Made by a program: the position numbers and the translations under genes. From positions 1 to 30,615 of the forward strand of contig MU400862.1 of assembly GCA_022578965.1 (NCBI GenBank): 30,615 bases of DNA. Reading direction: 5' to 3'. Below the pieces are notes generated by a model that had not been told where the DNA came from, searched no databases, and saw only the letters and a program-made list of their open reading frames with translations. Below, piece by piece: positions 11,739 through 22,040 of this stretch (position 1 is its first letter; every line of letters starts with the position of its first letter). Origin of the DNA: Xylaria sp. FL1777. Taxonomy: Eukaryota; Ascomycota; Sordariomycetes; Xylariales; Xylariaceae.

Positions 11739-12675
11739 TGGTTAGGGTGCGGGGGATTGAATGGAATAATAAACTAGGTAGTATGGTATGAATAGGATAT
11801 GCGTAGGATGCTGATCCTTGGTTCACCTGGAGCCAGCCAAGCCGACATGAGGCGATGGAATTGTTAACTACACTGACGGTGAGACGGGCACACATAGAAT
11901 ACATGCCTACCTACCGAGTACACAACAAGACACGCATAGCCGATAATACTCTTACGGTACCAACTCAGCCCAGGGGCCTTTTCTTTCTCTCTCTCTCGTT
12001 ATTGTCTTGTCTCCTCGTCGCGCGAAGTCATGTAAAACCCCTCACATCGGCCGTGTGATGGGTAAACAAGCAGAGCACCCGCCGCAAAGATGCCTAACGT
12101 CGTGATGTTCGGCTTTGAAATATGCCGTCACAGACACGTCGTGGACATTATTAGGAGCCACGAGAAATGAAGAGCCCCACGCCACTGGCCGTCTACAAGA
12201 GGCACGAAGCAGGAATTGGCGTTGCGGTGAGTCGACGTGGGGACGAATAGTGTACGGTACACCATAACAGTCGTCTACGTTGTCCGCAAGGTTGTATAAT
12301 CCTCTAACGTTAGTATGGATAGGTGTCCAGGTTCCAGGCATATTATATTTCCCATGTCCATGTCTCCATGAGCCGGAACAAGGTCATCTTCGTGATTGGA
12401 TACCGACGGAACGGAACCGTAGAACAACAATCCGCCCGATGAGACGCCAGCCTTTGTCGGTCGCCCGGTCTTGGACCAGGTATGTACTGCGTACGTGTAA
12501 GTCATGGCCATTCGATATGGGCACGGGCCGGACGTACGCTGCACGACAGCTCACCCTCCTTTTATACTGCCATTGAGCTCTTGCGAGTGGCACAGAGTCT
12601 GGTTTCAAGTACATCTCGGGACACACCCTCGCAAAGGGAGCCCCGTTGCATGTCGCAAGCTTGTGTTCCCGTATA

Positions 12676-12701
12676 CGGTAGGGTAGGGCAGGGTAGGGTA
12701 A
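12676..12701. repeat. (TAGGG)n-like short repeat
   Basis: The units GGTAGGGTAGGGCAGGGTAGGG repeat with a period of five. It resembles, but does not match, the fungal telomere repeat TTAGGG, and is best read as an interstitial microsatellite. Confidence 0.7.
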
Positions 12702-12924
12702 ACGACAGGGGTAGCAGGAGCCTAGGTCCTGCGCCCTGCTTGTTCTACACCCATCGAAACTTATCACCTGCCCAGCGTCACAGCATCACATTATGTATGT
12801 AGGCGGCGCTTGTCATGCCCGGGCTCATCCATCCTGTTCATGCTGTCCACACGTGTAGCTCAGCCCTAGGAAAACGTTCCAGGCAGCCAACGTAACCCCA
12901 GAGGTCGATGAGTTCTACATTGTC

Positions 12925-12957
12925 GGTTAGGTGACCAACGTACCTTGTCACCTAACC
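12925..12957. repeat. Perfect 11-bp hairpin
   Basis: GGTTAGGTGAC (12925-12935) and GTCACCTAACC (12947-12957) are exact reverse complements separated by an 11-base loop. The arms are mixed in composition, so this is not a low-complexity effect. It lies about 350 bp upstream of the DUF7730-like gene. It could be a protein-binding palindrome, a transcript hairpin or the stub of a small inverted-repeat element; nothing in the sequence decides. Confidence 0.7.
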
Positions 12958-13311
12958 CCAGTTGGGCATGGGGCTACCGGGGGGCTCATGATCATGTATT
13001 ACTGGCTACTTCTTGGTTGTTGGTTCCCGTGCTGTCGAGACTCCCTGGCTGCGCCGCTAGGATAGATTCAAATAGAACCGGAGTTGTCTTTTCATGGAAT
13101 TTGTCTTGTTTATGACCTTGGATCAGTCGGCATCTCGTGCGAGGACCCGGGAACTAGATATTGATGGGACAGGCCGTGACGCCTCTCAGATAAAGTTGCT
13201 TCCCTACTCTGCTTCTCAATAATCAACTTGCTTCATTATTGTCCCACATAACTCGTACCACTTTCAGCAACATCAACAACAATAACAACAAATTAAACGA
13301 TAGTGAAAAGT

Positions 13312-14666
13312 ATGAGTGCCAGTATTCCGATCCGGTTGAGGTCGTATCTCAGCCGGAAGCTGGAGAAGTCAAGGAGACGCAGAGCCCATCTATCGACAAA
13401 CACAGATGTGCCGGAAAGGGGCCACTTAGGTTCACCAACGACGCCTAGCATCACAACCAAACCCGATGTGCCTACACCAAAAACTATATTCGACGAACAG
13501 ATAAATTGCCCCTTTTTCCAGAAGCTTCCTCTCGAGATTAGGAAGATGATCTATGCCTACGTATGGCAAGGACCTTACGATCACATATACCATGAGTCCA
13601 ACGGACGACATCTACACTTTAAAGATGGCCGTTGGGTGCACACTCGCTGTGTCATGTACCGAGAAGATGATGAGGATACCGATATAATTCAAAAGCAGAT
13701 GGATTTAATACACGATACTGGCATGGGCGACCTGCTTCTGTGGCAGCGAAGGCTTGCCTCGACGTGGGGACAACGTCACTGGAGATGCGCGGAAAGAATC
13801 GAGTATGGAAAGCCAACCTCGATTGACCGCACCGATCTAGGCGCCCTAATGGTTGCGTGTAAAAAGATGTAAGTCTCTCGCCCCCATATTTCCTATCTTG
13901 GAGACAAGGCTGTCTGGAGGGGGAATACTGACGCTCATTCTCAATGCCAAGGCATCCAGAAGTGATGGAATCCTTTCTCGAATATCACAAGATTATATTC
14001 AACGACATCTTCTCAGCCCATCGCTTCCTAGTACGGCCTGGCTCCTCTCGTCTCGTTCGTCACATCCGGAAGCTTGACCTAACCTTCAGTCTGTCATTCC
14101 ATGAGTTCACGCCCTTCATAACTGTAACTTGCTGTCCGGACACCGACGAACACATCGACGTTACCGAAAAGAGAGCGTCGCTTGCGAGGACCAAGAACAA
14201 CCTCCTAGCTGCTATCTTCACCGCCATAGCGGACCATACTACGTGCCTGCACAGCTTGCGTGTCTCGCTTGACGTCTACGACCGGGGACCATGGCGGAAA
14301 ATCCCCGAACGTGCCCTCGCGTCACACCTAGAGCGGATTTCCGTGCAGAAGGGAAAGAAGGGGGAAGTAAACTACACCGTCGAACTTCCGCCGGCATTAC
14401 CTATTCGGACAAACTATACCGGCTTGCAAGAACTGGAGACAGAGAGCCGCGGAGTTGGCAAAAGCGACGAGAAGAGAGTTGCACCACCACTGCCATTCAA
14501 TATCACGCGTCGGCCACCCTTACGATATTGGCAATTCAACCCGGGCGAAGTTGAGCACTTCACCTGGGAGACATGCGAAGGCGAGAGGCGGCACCAGCAC
14601 TGCTGGATTGCGCTGAGCAAGACGACGAGGCTCATCTCGAATCCATACCTGATTGACTTCGCCTAG
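13312..14666 (+). CDS. DUF7730/2EXR-like fungal protein of unknown function, 2 exons
   Basis: Exons 13312-13868 and 13952-14666 join through a split codon (AT|G) and encode 423 aa. The ATG is the first in frame after a TAA at 13294-13296 and has A at -3; the leader is CAA/AAC-rich. The N-terminus (9-24) is basic, followed by a Ser/Thr/Pro-rich linker. At 68-83 the segment F-F-Q-K-L-P-L-E-I-R-K-M-I-Y is the F-box-like opening of the fungal 2EXR/DUF7730 family. Around 180-200, A-C-K-K-M-H-P-E-V-M corresponds to the family's 'TCR-x-x-Y-x-E' motif, followed by an 'IRKLDLTFSL' strand-like segment near 235. The C-terminal third is unrecognised. The exact joining of the second motif across the intron supports the model. 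No signal peptide or membrane segment is seen, so it is probably intracellular. The family is abundant in filamentous fungi; I do not assign a function. Confidence 0.85.
13869..13951 (+). other. Intron of the DUF7730-like gene
   Basis: Donor GTAAGT (fungal consensus), branch site ACTGAC about 20 nt before the end, and acceptor CAAG define an 83-nt intron. Splicing rebuilds a Met codon and joins ...ACKK to HPEV..., producing the conserved family motif, which is strong evidence for the junction. Confidence 0.92.
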
Positions 14667-15360
14667 AGATGATGGGATGGCATATGGTGGCGTGCCTTAG
14701 ATTACTTGGCCCAACTGCCATGTCGTGTGCGTTCATCGTGTCGCGTACCGGCAATGAAGGGAAGCTGAGCCAACAGCACTTGTCACCATTCTGTATGGTT
14801 TCATTTTCTGTGGACGCCTGGCCGTCAGAAGCAGGGGTCTTGAACACGCGGCGACAGGGCATGTGCAGCGAGGTGGGATCACATGTGTTGATCAAGCTGG
14901 ATGGTGCCATTCGCCTACCCATGCACGGCGGCTCTACCTATCTGAGCGGGCAGTCGCTTGACCTGCCGACATGGTATAGAAGACGAGAAAACACGACCAT
15001 GTGGATGACTGGGCAACAAGATGTTGTTGGTGGACGTTGGCTCCTTGGACATCACCTACAGATCACATCGACTACTGGAAGACTTCCTATCCCTCCCGCC
15101 CTGGGCTGTCTACCATTTCAGTTATTGCCAAGAATGCTGTTATAAGCCATGCATCTAAGTACCATTCTAGATAGATACCAGATAATTGCATTGATAGAAC
15201 GGACCAAACCAAAGCCGGAACAGCAACTCAAATAACATCGTGAATTCCGAGACAGTAGGCAACCAAACACCACAGCCCTGCGATAATCCCATAAATTGGT
15301 GTACTATTTGTCCGCATCCTGCCATCGACATGCAGCGTTGCAATTGTTGCTTCTACCCGC
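14667..15360. other. 3' flank of the DUF7730-like gene, no gene seen
   Basis: An ATG frame of 158 codons opens two bases after the stop codon of the upstream gene (14669-15145), but its composition has no family resemblance and the opposite strand is open over part of the same DNA. I treat the interval as a 3' untranslated region plus intergenic DNA. Confidence 0.5.
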
Positions 15361-15471
15361 ATGCTAACAGAGCACCGGCCGTGGCGTTTCGACGCTATCG
15401 AAGTCTTCCCCGTGCTTCTAGTGGTCGTAGTCCCCCTTCAGCTTGCGGTTGAGAAGCACGCCATCATCTAA
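15361..15471 (+). CDS. Possible 36-aa ORF with one hydrophobic segment
   Basis: An ATG frame encodes 36 aa: a polar start (M-L-T-E-H-R-P-W-R-F-D), then a hydrophobic stretch with V-L-L-V-V-V-V-P and an end at H-A-I-I. It could be a membrane micropeptide or a chance frame. It overlaps, antisense, the protein-like minus-strand frame at 15367-15591, and at most one of them is likely to be real. No supporting promoter or homolog is known to me. Confidence 0.12.
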   Translation: MLTEHRPWRFDAIEVFPVLLVVVVPLQLAVEKHAII

Positions 15472-15859
15472 GATGTTTAGAGTGATGCTTTGTGCGTCTT
15501 CTTGCGCATAACTCACTTCGATTCGCATTGCTCGGATGAATCCACCCAATAAAACAGCGGTCGTCACTATATTTAAACGCAAACCGTCTCGTCAAACCCT
15601 ACGGCTTCATCGCCTTAATTCCTTCTGTACGGGGCTGGGGTAATGACCGCAGCCCTCCCGTGACTTTTGCCTGTGTTCCCAGCCATGAACTTTGGTCCAC
15701 CTCCAAATCCCTGCTTGGGGATCCGTAGTGGCAATATATCTTCGACTCCTTTGCGATCCTGAGCGCTCGATGGTGCCCCACGTCGCCTAGCGCGATGTTG
15801 AAGCATTCACATCTACGAATCCAGTGGTTAAGAGTATCCCTACATTGTCTCCTTACCAT
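15418..15859 (-). CDS. Candidate small spliced gene or gene relic of unknown function
   Basis: On the minus strand an ATG at 15859-15857 opens a frame of 86 codons. Downstream, a second frame open from 15591 to a TAG at 15420-15418 reads like a real C-terminus: M-R-I-E-V-S-Y-A-Q-E-D-A, then L-D-D-G-V-L-L-N-R-K-L-K-G. A tentative intron 15630-15567 (donor GTACAG, TTTGAC branch, acceptor ATATAG, 64 nt) would join them in phase into 125 aa. A different frame at 15806-15615 also looks protein-like (P-K-Q-G-F-G-G-G-P-K-F-M-A-G-N), which points to frameshifts. Reading past the TAG continues for 17 plausible codons (K-H-G-E-D-F-D-S...). A decayed gene fits as well as a live one. I do not recognise a family. 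Confidence 0.22.
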
Positions 15860-16420
15860 GTCGGAGACTAGTCTTTATATTCGACTCCCCGGTAGCTTAA
15901 GTTTAACGCAAGAGAATAGTTCTGTGTGGCTTACAGATATAACACTTCTCATTTTACCCTCGGGAAATTTATAAGTGCTCTGGCGACAGATGCACGCTTG
16001 CCCGACCTTTTCATTGGCGGCCTATGGCCATATTGACGAGAATAATTCCATGAGCTATTCATTTTCGAAGCGAAGGAGGGTATAAGACGACTAACAAATG
16101 GCCGAATAGTGACCAACGCCGCAGCGATGATTCCTGAAGACAACTCAGCCACTGACCGGCATAAGGATGATGCCGCATGGTATGTTAAGTTTCCTACCGG
16201 GCTACCTAGGATGGCCAAACGGACAATTGATATCGCTGACCTGAAAATCCCGATCCTGAATATACCTATTGACGTCGACTTCTTCGTCTTAGGCAAATTG
16301 AAGACCTAAATCACGAGCAGTAGTAGGGAGAGTAAGCTAACCACCCCTGCTACGGGCCATCCCCTCGCGGGCTACTTTGCCCACTTAACACCACTAGTTA
16401 ATTGAAGCCCAATTCTTCAA
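15860..16420. other. Intergenic edge of the island
   Basis: A plus-strand ATG frame of 60 codons (16127-16309) looks loosely protein-like, with I-L-N-I-P-I-D-V-D-F-F near its end. The opposite strand is also open over the same stretch (15949-16296). Two-strand openness argues for chance or for an eroded exon. Normal composition ends near 16400-16420, where the AT-rich block begins. Confidence 0.4.
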
Positions 16421-17201
16421 CAAATTAGCTTAAAATAGCTAGTTTTCTGCGTTTTTTACTAATATATAGTTTTTAGCTTTTGTATTATCTTTTTTAATAG
16501 CTTTTTTAGCTAAAACTAAAGTTTTTAATACGTTATAATTATTAGCTTTATTATTATAAACTATTTTATTTTTTAGCTTTTGTTTTATTTACTAAATATT
16601 TATTATATAAACTAGCTATTAATTTAATAAAAGCTTTACTTTTTTTTGCTTTTTTTTTGGTTTTTTAAAGTTTAGTTTTAAAATAGCTAATTTTAGCTTT
16701 ATAATGTGCTATTTTTTTAGCTTAATAATTAAAAGCTTTATTAATTTTTTAAGCAATTAGCTATTATGCTAATAAATTAAGCGCTATATATTAATTAATA
16801 AGCTTTTATTAATTTTGTTAAAAATTTTAGCTATTTATAAGTATATTAAAACAAAAACTAAAATTAAATATTAAAAATTTTAGTATTTTAAGCTAAATTA
16901 CTATTATAAAATCTTTAGCTTTAGCTTTTATTATACTTTTTTTTTTAATATTATATATTTTAAAAATAATAGCTTTAAGTAATTTTAAAAGTATATTTTA
17001 GCTGTTTTTTATGCATTTTTTAATATATTAAGCATTAAAACGTTAATTTTAATTAACTAAAATACTTTTAAAACGTTTTTTTTTAAAGCTTAAATTTTTA
17101 AAGCTATAATTAAACTTTTTAATAAGTATTTTTTTAGCTATTTTTTTAATAGCAAAAAAACTTTTATATTTAATACTTAAATAATATAATTATAATAAAG
17201 C

Positions 17202-17211
17202 TTATAAAAAG
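17202..17211. repeat. Left target-site duplication (10 bp)
   Basis: TTATAAAAAG directly abuts the left inverted repeat. The partner at 20777-20786 is TTATAAAAAA. They match at nine of ten positions and differ by a G/A transition. Confidence 0.7.
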
Positions 17212-17280
17212 GCAATTAATACACCAGCATAAAGAATTGCTACACTGATATAACTTTATATAGGCATAACTTTTCTTGGC
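17212..17280 (+). repeat. Left terminal inverted repeat
   Basis: Begins GCAATTAATACACCAGCATA. It is visibly richer in G+C than the flanks. Near its inner end it contains ATATAACTTT and GCATAACTTT, two related 10-mers about 16 bases apart, possibly transposase contact sites. Confidence 0.88.
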
Positions 17281-20069
17281 TTTTTATTAGCCTAAAAAAA
17301 AATTGTTAGTAAACTTAAGTACTGCTTTTTTATGCTATTTTATATAGCTGTTATACTATTATATTATATTTGTTATATTATTAAAGAAACTTTAACGTTT
17401 AATGTTTTATTACGTGTTATAATAGCTTTATAATTTAAATATAGCTATGCTTGCGCTTTTATTTTTAATAATCTTTATTATTATTAAAAACGCTAGCAAA
17501 CTAATTGCGTTTTAAAGTTATTAAGCCGCTTTAGCTAAAATATAATTTTTAACTTTTTTGCTTAGTTATACCGCTTATATTTCTTTAGCAATAATAACTT
17601 TTTTTTAAGCTTGTTTGCTTTTATTAGTAGTAGCTATTTTAATATGTTTGCTTTTTATAGCGTTAATAATATTAATGCTTTTAAAAATATTTTTGCTGCT
17701 TATTTTTAAACTTTTTTAATTATTTTTTGCTTTTATAAAACATAAAGCTTTTATAAGCTACTATAAAAAATACAAAGTAATAATGCAATTTATTTAAATC
17801 GAACTAACGCTAATAATACTAGCTTTTTTTAGCTTATATAAACGTTAATTTTTAAGCTAAAAGCTAACTTTAATTCTTTTTTTAAAGCTGCTTAACTGTT
17901 TTAATTTTTTTTAAGCTTAAGCTTTTTAATTGCTAGCTAAGCTAAATTTAAAACTGCTTTTAGTATTATTTATAGCATAATTAGTTAAAATTATTAGCTT
18001 ATTATTTAATTGCTTTAGTTATATAAACAAATATAAAAATAGCATAAGTAATTTAACTTTTTATTGCTTTATTTAAATAAATATAAATTATTACTTTTAT
18101 ATTTATTTTTTAATAATATATAGTTAATATTAAGTTTGTTTTAGTTAATATTATTTTGCTTGTTTAAAAGGTTATTTTGTAAGCATGCTTTTTTTTTAAA
18201 TTAGCTAATGCTTTTGTTTTAACATTTGTTTTTAATTTAGGTATTTTGCTTTCTTTAAAATATTTTATTGCTAAGCTTACTAAAATTATTTTTTTTGCTA
18301 AAATTTATTTTAAATTTATTTGTATTAAATAAACTATTTTTTAGCAATAATTTGTTGTTTTAGCATATTAATTATTTTACTAAATTTAATAGCTTTAGTT
18401 TAATTAAAAAAAATAGCTATTTATATAAAGAACAGAAAATATGCTTTTTTATTTAATATAATAAATATAGCAAGCTTAAAAAACCTTAAAGTAATAAGAT
18501 TTATAAACAAAAATTATAAAAAACAGATTATAAATAGTTTATAATTATAAAAGCTTAAAAAAAAAGCATATAATTATTACGTTTTTTTAGTAATACAAAG
18601 TACTATAAATATAATTATAGCTTAAATTTTAATTTGTTTGCATATTTTTTGCATTAAAAGCTTACTAAACTAATAAAAAAAACAGTTATAGCAATAAATT
18701 ATTATATAAAAATCTAAGCGTAAAATGTTTAAAATATAATTAAAAAGCAATATAATAAGTTTGTTTTTACTTAAAAAAACATATATAATGCTTAAAGCTA
18801 TATTAACTAAATAAAGCTAAATAGCTATAATTTAACTGCAGTTTTTATTAAGTTTTTTAATAAGCAAAAAATCTTATATATTATAAAATAAAATAATAAA
18901 AAACTTAATTGCTTAATTAGCTTTATATAAACATTTTTATATTATATAAAAATATAAAAGCAATTTTCTAAGGTTATTAGTTTTAATAATATATATAATA
19001 TAAACTGCTTTAAGTTTTTTTTATTTTAAGCAATTAGTTAAATATGCTTAAGCATAGTTTTTAATGCAGCGTTTAGCTTAATTAATAATAAAAAATAAAA
19101 AAGTTTTTAGTTTTTTGCTAAAAATATCCATTAAATTTTAACTAAAACATTTATATAAAAATTTAAAGTTATTATTACTAACTATAATAAATTAATAAAA
19201 GCAGCATTAAATAACTAGTTTTTTTTAGCATAGCAATAATTTTATATTTACTACATTAATTTAAATGTTTTGCTAAAAGCTAAGCAAAAATAAGTAAGCA
19301 GCTATAATAAAAGCAGCAGCTTTTTTAAAAATAATAACAAAAATATAAATCTTTTTACTTAAAGCTAAGTTAAGCTAACTTTTATTAATAAATAGCTGCT
19401 TAATATTAAGTGCTTTAATAATAATAAAGTTTTTTATAGCTACTAAAGTATTTTATTAATATAAAAAAAAGTATTATTTGCTAAAATTAAAGCAAAATAT
19501 AAATAAACGTAAGCTAAGCTTTATTAAAAGTTTAATAATTAGCGCTTAATATTATAATATTTTTATAAAATATAAATGTTTTTAAGATTTTAATAAGCAT
19601 ATTGCTATATTTGCTAATATTATAACTTTAATATTTAAGTTATTTTTAAAACAAAAGCAAGCAATAATAATATAAAAAGTTACTTTTTAAATAATATAAA
19701 TAATTTATATTATTTTATAAAAGCAATACAAAAAATAATAGCTAATTAAAAGCGTAACTTTACTTAAGCTTATGCTTAAAATAAAGTTTTATTATAACAT
19801 ATTTATTTATTAGCTATAAAAGATTATTTAAGCAAACTTTAAATAGTTATATTATTAAAAAGCTTAATACTACTTAAAAAGCAATATAATATTGCTTAAA
19901 TATTTATATTAAGCAAGCAAAACTTATTTTTAATTAATATTAAATATTATATAAATAATTGCATAGTTTTTATTAAGCTTAAAATTTTTTATTATTACAA
20001 AGTTTACTTAAAACTAAGCTTTTTTATTTTGTTTATTAAGCTAAATGTTTATTTGCATTAATAACTACG

Positions 20070-20091
20070 TAAATCTTTAGCTAAAGATTTA
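20070..20091. repeat. 22-bp perfect palindrome
   Basis: TAAATCTTTAG is followed immediately by its exact reverse complement CTAAAGATTTA, inside the Mutator-like candidate. Both arms keep a TC/GA step that is rare in this block. Such palindromes can arise by chance in AT-rich DNA. Confidence 0.6.
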
Positions 20092-20707
20092 TACTAATAT
20101 ATTTATAACTTAAAAGTTGTTAATTTACTTTATAGTTAACTAAAAAACATAGCATAAAACATATTATTATATTTTATAATTAAAGCTAACGTACTTATAG
20201 CAAGCTAACTTATAAAGCAAAAGCAAAGTTAACTATAAAAAAGTTAAAATAAATTATTTTTAACTAAAGTAAAGCAAACTTTTATATAAAATAGCAATGC
20301 TAAAACAAGTAAAAACGCTTTATTTTTTTAACGCTAAACATGCAGTTAAACTACTGCATTAAGTACTAAAAAGTTAATAAATAATAAGTTTAAAAAACAA
20401 TAGTTATAGCTTAATATTTAAAAGCAAAAAAATTAATAAAAATTAAAATAACTATAAATAATATAGCAATACATTTGCTTTATATTTAATTTTTTAATAT
20501 ATGCTTAAATTAATTGCATTATTAAAAGGTTTTACTATTTAATAGTGTTTTATTTTAAATGTTATATAATGTACTAAAAAAGTAGAAAAAAGTAATCTTT
20601 ACATAAAATAGAAATATATTAACTTAATTAGCTAAAAAAGTAAATATAATAAAATAAATAAAGCTAGAAGTTATTTTTAGCAAGCCTTAATTTTAGCTAA
20701 TAAAATC

Positions 20708-20776
20708 GCCGGAAAAAGTTATGCTTATGTAAAGTTATGCCAGTATAGCAATTCTTTATGCTAGTGTATTAATTGC
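20708..20776 (-). repeat. Right terminal inverted repeat
   Basis: Its reverse complement begins GCAATTAATACACTAGCATA. It keeps both copies of GCATAACTTT unmutated, where the left end has lost one to transitions, so the right end is closer to the ancestral sequence at those sites. Confidence 0.88.
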
Positions 20777-20786
20777 TTATAAAAAA
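20777..20786. repeat. Right target-site duplication (10 bp)
   Basis: TTATAAAAAA directly follows the right inverted repeat and pairs with 17202-17211. Confidence 0.7.
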
Positions 20787-21330
20787 TAAGCTATATTTTA
20801 TTTAATAAACAAATTATTAAAAAAAGTTTATTTATATAAAAATTATAGCTATTATAAATTAATATTATTTATTTATTATTATATTAGCTATAAATAGCTA
20901 AAATAAAAAAGCTTTTAAGCTAATTTATTATTATTTTATTGCTAGTTTACTTTTTAAGCAAAGTTTTAAACTTTTAATTATTTTATAAGCTAATATTTTA
21001 GTTTAAAAATTATTATTGCTATATATTAAAGCTTTTAAAAATAATTAATAATAAAAAAGCTATTTTATTATTATTTATTAAATAAGCTTTATATAATTAT
21101 ATGTTTAATATATATATGCTAAAACAAAATATAATAATTTTTATATTATAAGCTATTTATGTTTTATATATTTAAGAAAAAAAAAGTTTATATAAAGCAA
21201 AAGTTCTTTTTTATATATAAAAACTTTACTAGTATATAAGCTAAGCTAATATTAAAATTACTTTAGTTTATATAATAGCTTTTACATAAAATAGTTTTTA
21301 TGTAAAACTTATTATATATATTATATATAA

Positions 21331-21354
21331 AAGTTATAACTAATAACTAGTTAT
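21331..21354. repeat. Copy 2 of TAATAACTAGTTAT motif
   Basis: AGTTATAACTAATAACTAGT, followed by TATT, shares the 14-mer with 3681-3704 and the longer TTATAACTAATAACTAGTTA with 22021-22040. A further ACTAGTTATT lies at 21361-21370. Just outside the left end of the possible 6-kb element. Confidence 0.45.
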
Positions 21355-21384
21355 TTTAACACTAGTTATTTTTTTTAAGTTATA

Positions 21385-21431
21385 ATTCTTTTTATATAAT
21401 ATTATTTAAATTATTTTAGGTGCCTTAAACT
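21385..21431 (+). repeat. Left inverted end of possible 6-kb element
   Basis: Contains TTAGGTGCCTTAAACT at 21416-21431, an exact reverse complement of 27385-27400. GC-rich words such as GGTGCC are rare in this block, so the match is not a compositional accident. Confidence 0.7.
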
Positions 21432-22020
21432 AGAATAGTTTTTGCGTTTATACTTCTTTAGCTATATTACTTTTTTACTAATTATAACCTTTTTTACCTC
21501 CTTTAATACAAACTTGGAATTCTAGTTTAAAGTAACTATATTAATTTTTTTGCTTATGTTTTTATTTAAAAAACAATAAACTGTAATTTATTTATGTAGT
21601 AACTTTAAATCTGTTTAAAGTTATACTTAATTAATTAATTATTATATTTTATATACAGTTATATTTTTTTTGTATTTTTCTAACGCTTGGTTTTTGTTAT
21701 ATTATATACTATGGATTTTTTAACTGAAATATTGTCTTTTTTACTATTGTTTTTTTTGCGATTATTTTGCTTGCTTGTATAGTTTATTATACTAGCGTTT
21801 ATGCTATTTTTTATATTTAAATTAACTAACTTTTTTAATACTACTTTTATTATTTTTAACTTTAAAAATAATTTTAATTATAAAAGCAATAACTTAAATA
21901 AGAAATTTGATTTTGTACGCTAGTAATAAGTTATAACAAACATATAAAAGTACTAGCATTATAATTATAATTAAAGCTATAATTTTTGTTGGTTTTTAAA
22001 AGAATAGCTTTTATTGCGAA

Positions 22021-22040
22021 TTATAACTAATAACTAGTTA
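22021..22040. repeat. Copy 3 of TAATAACTAGTTAT-like motif
   Basis: TTATAACTAATAACTAGTTA is identical over 20 bases to the copy near 21333-21352, about 690 bp away in the same orientation. Confidence 0.45.

Larger units (their letters stand above)
7201..13238. other. About 6 kb gene-free intergenic interval
   Basis: The base composition is ordinary, but no open frame here has a credible start, homology or splice pattern. The longest frame (10390-11037) opens with GTG, and its first in-frame ATG lies only in the latter half. It contains microsatellites and one strong hairpin, listed separately. I looked for tRNA T-arm motifs in both orientations and found none. It may be long intergenic DNA, hold non-coding transcripts, or contain very old transposon remains that I cannot recognise. 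Confidence 0.6.
17212..20776. mobile_element. Decayed DNA transposon, Mutator-like (MULE) candidate
   Basis: The element is 3,565 bp. Its first 69 bases and the reverse complement of its last 69 are the same apart from nine differences, all transitions (C/T or G/A), exactly what RIP-type mutation of an originally identical pair would leave. Similarity continues weakly for another 15-20 bases inward. The outer tip is GCAATTAATACAC on both sides, and a 10-bp direct repeat flanks it. Long inverted repeats, a 9-11 bp target duplication and a length near 3.3-3.6 kb fit Mutator-like elements such as Hop of Fusarium. No transposase frame survives, so the superfamily is inferred from the ends only; hAT (8-bp duplication) is less likely. 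Confidence 0.8.

Noticed and set aside
12676..12701. Interstitial telomere repeat
   Set aside because: The period is TAGGG (five bases), not TTAGGG, and single CCTAACCCT-like words elsewhere (about 4387) are isolated.
14669..15145. 158-codon ATG frame directly after the DUF7730-like gene
   Set aside because: No family resemblance, partly open on the other strand, and positioned in the expected 3' untranslated region. A chance frame is the simplest reading.
15870..15900. tRNA T-arm-like word TTCGACTCC
   Set aside because: The flanking bases cannot form the T stem, and no matching D or anticodon arm is present.
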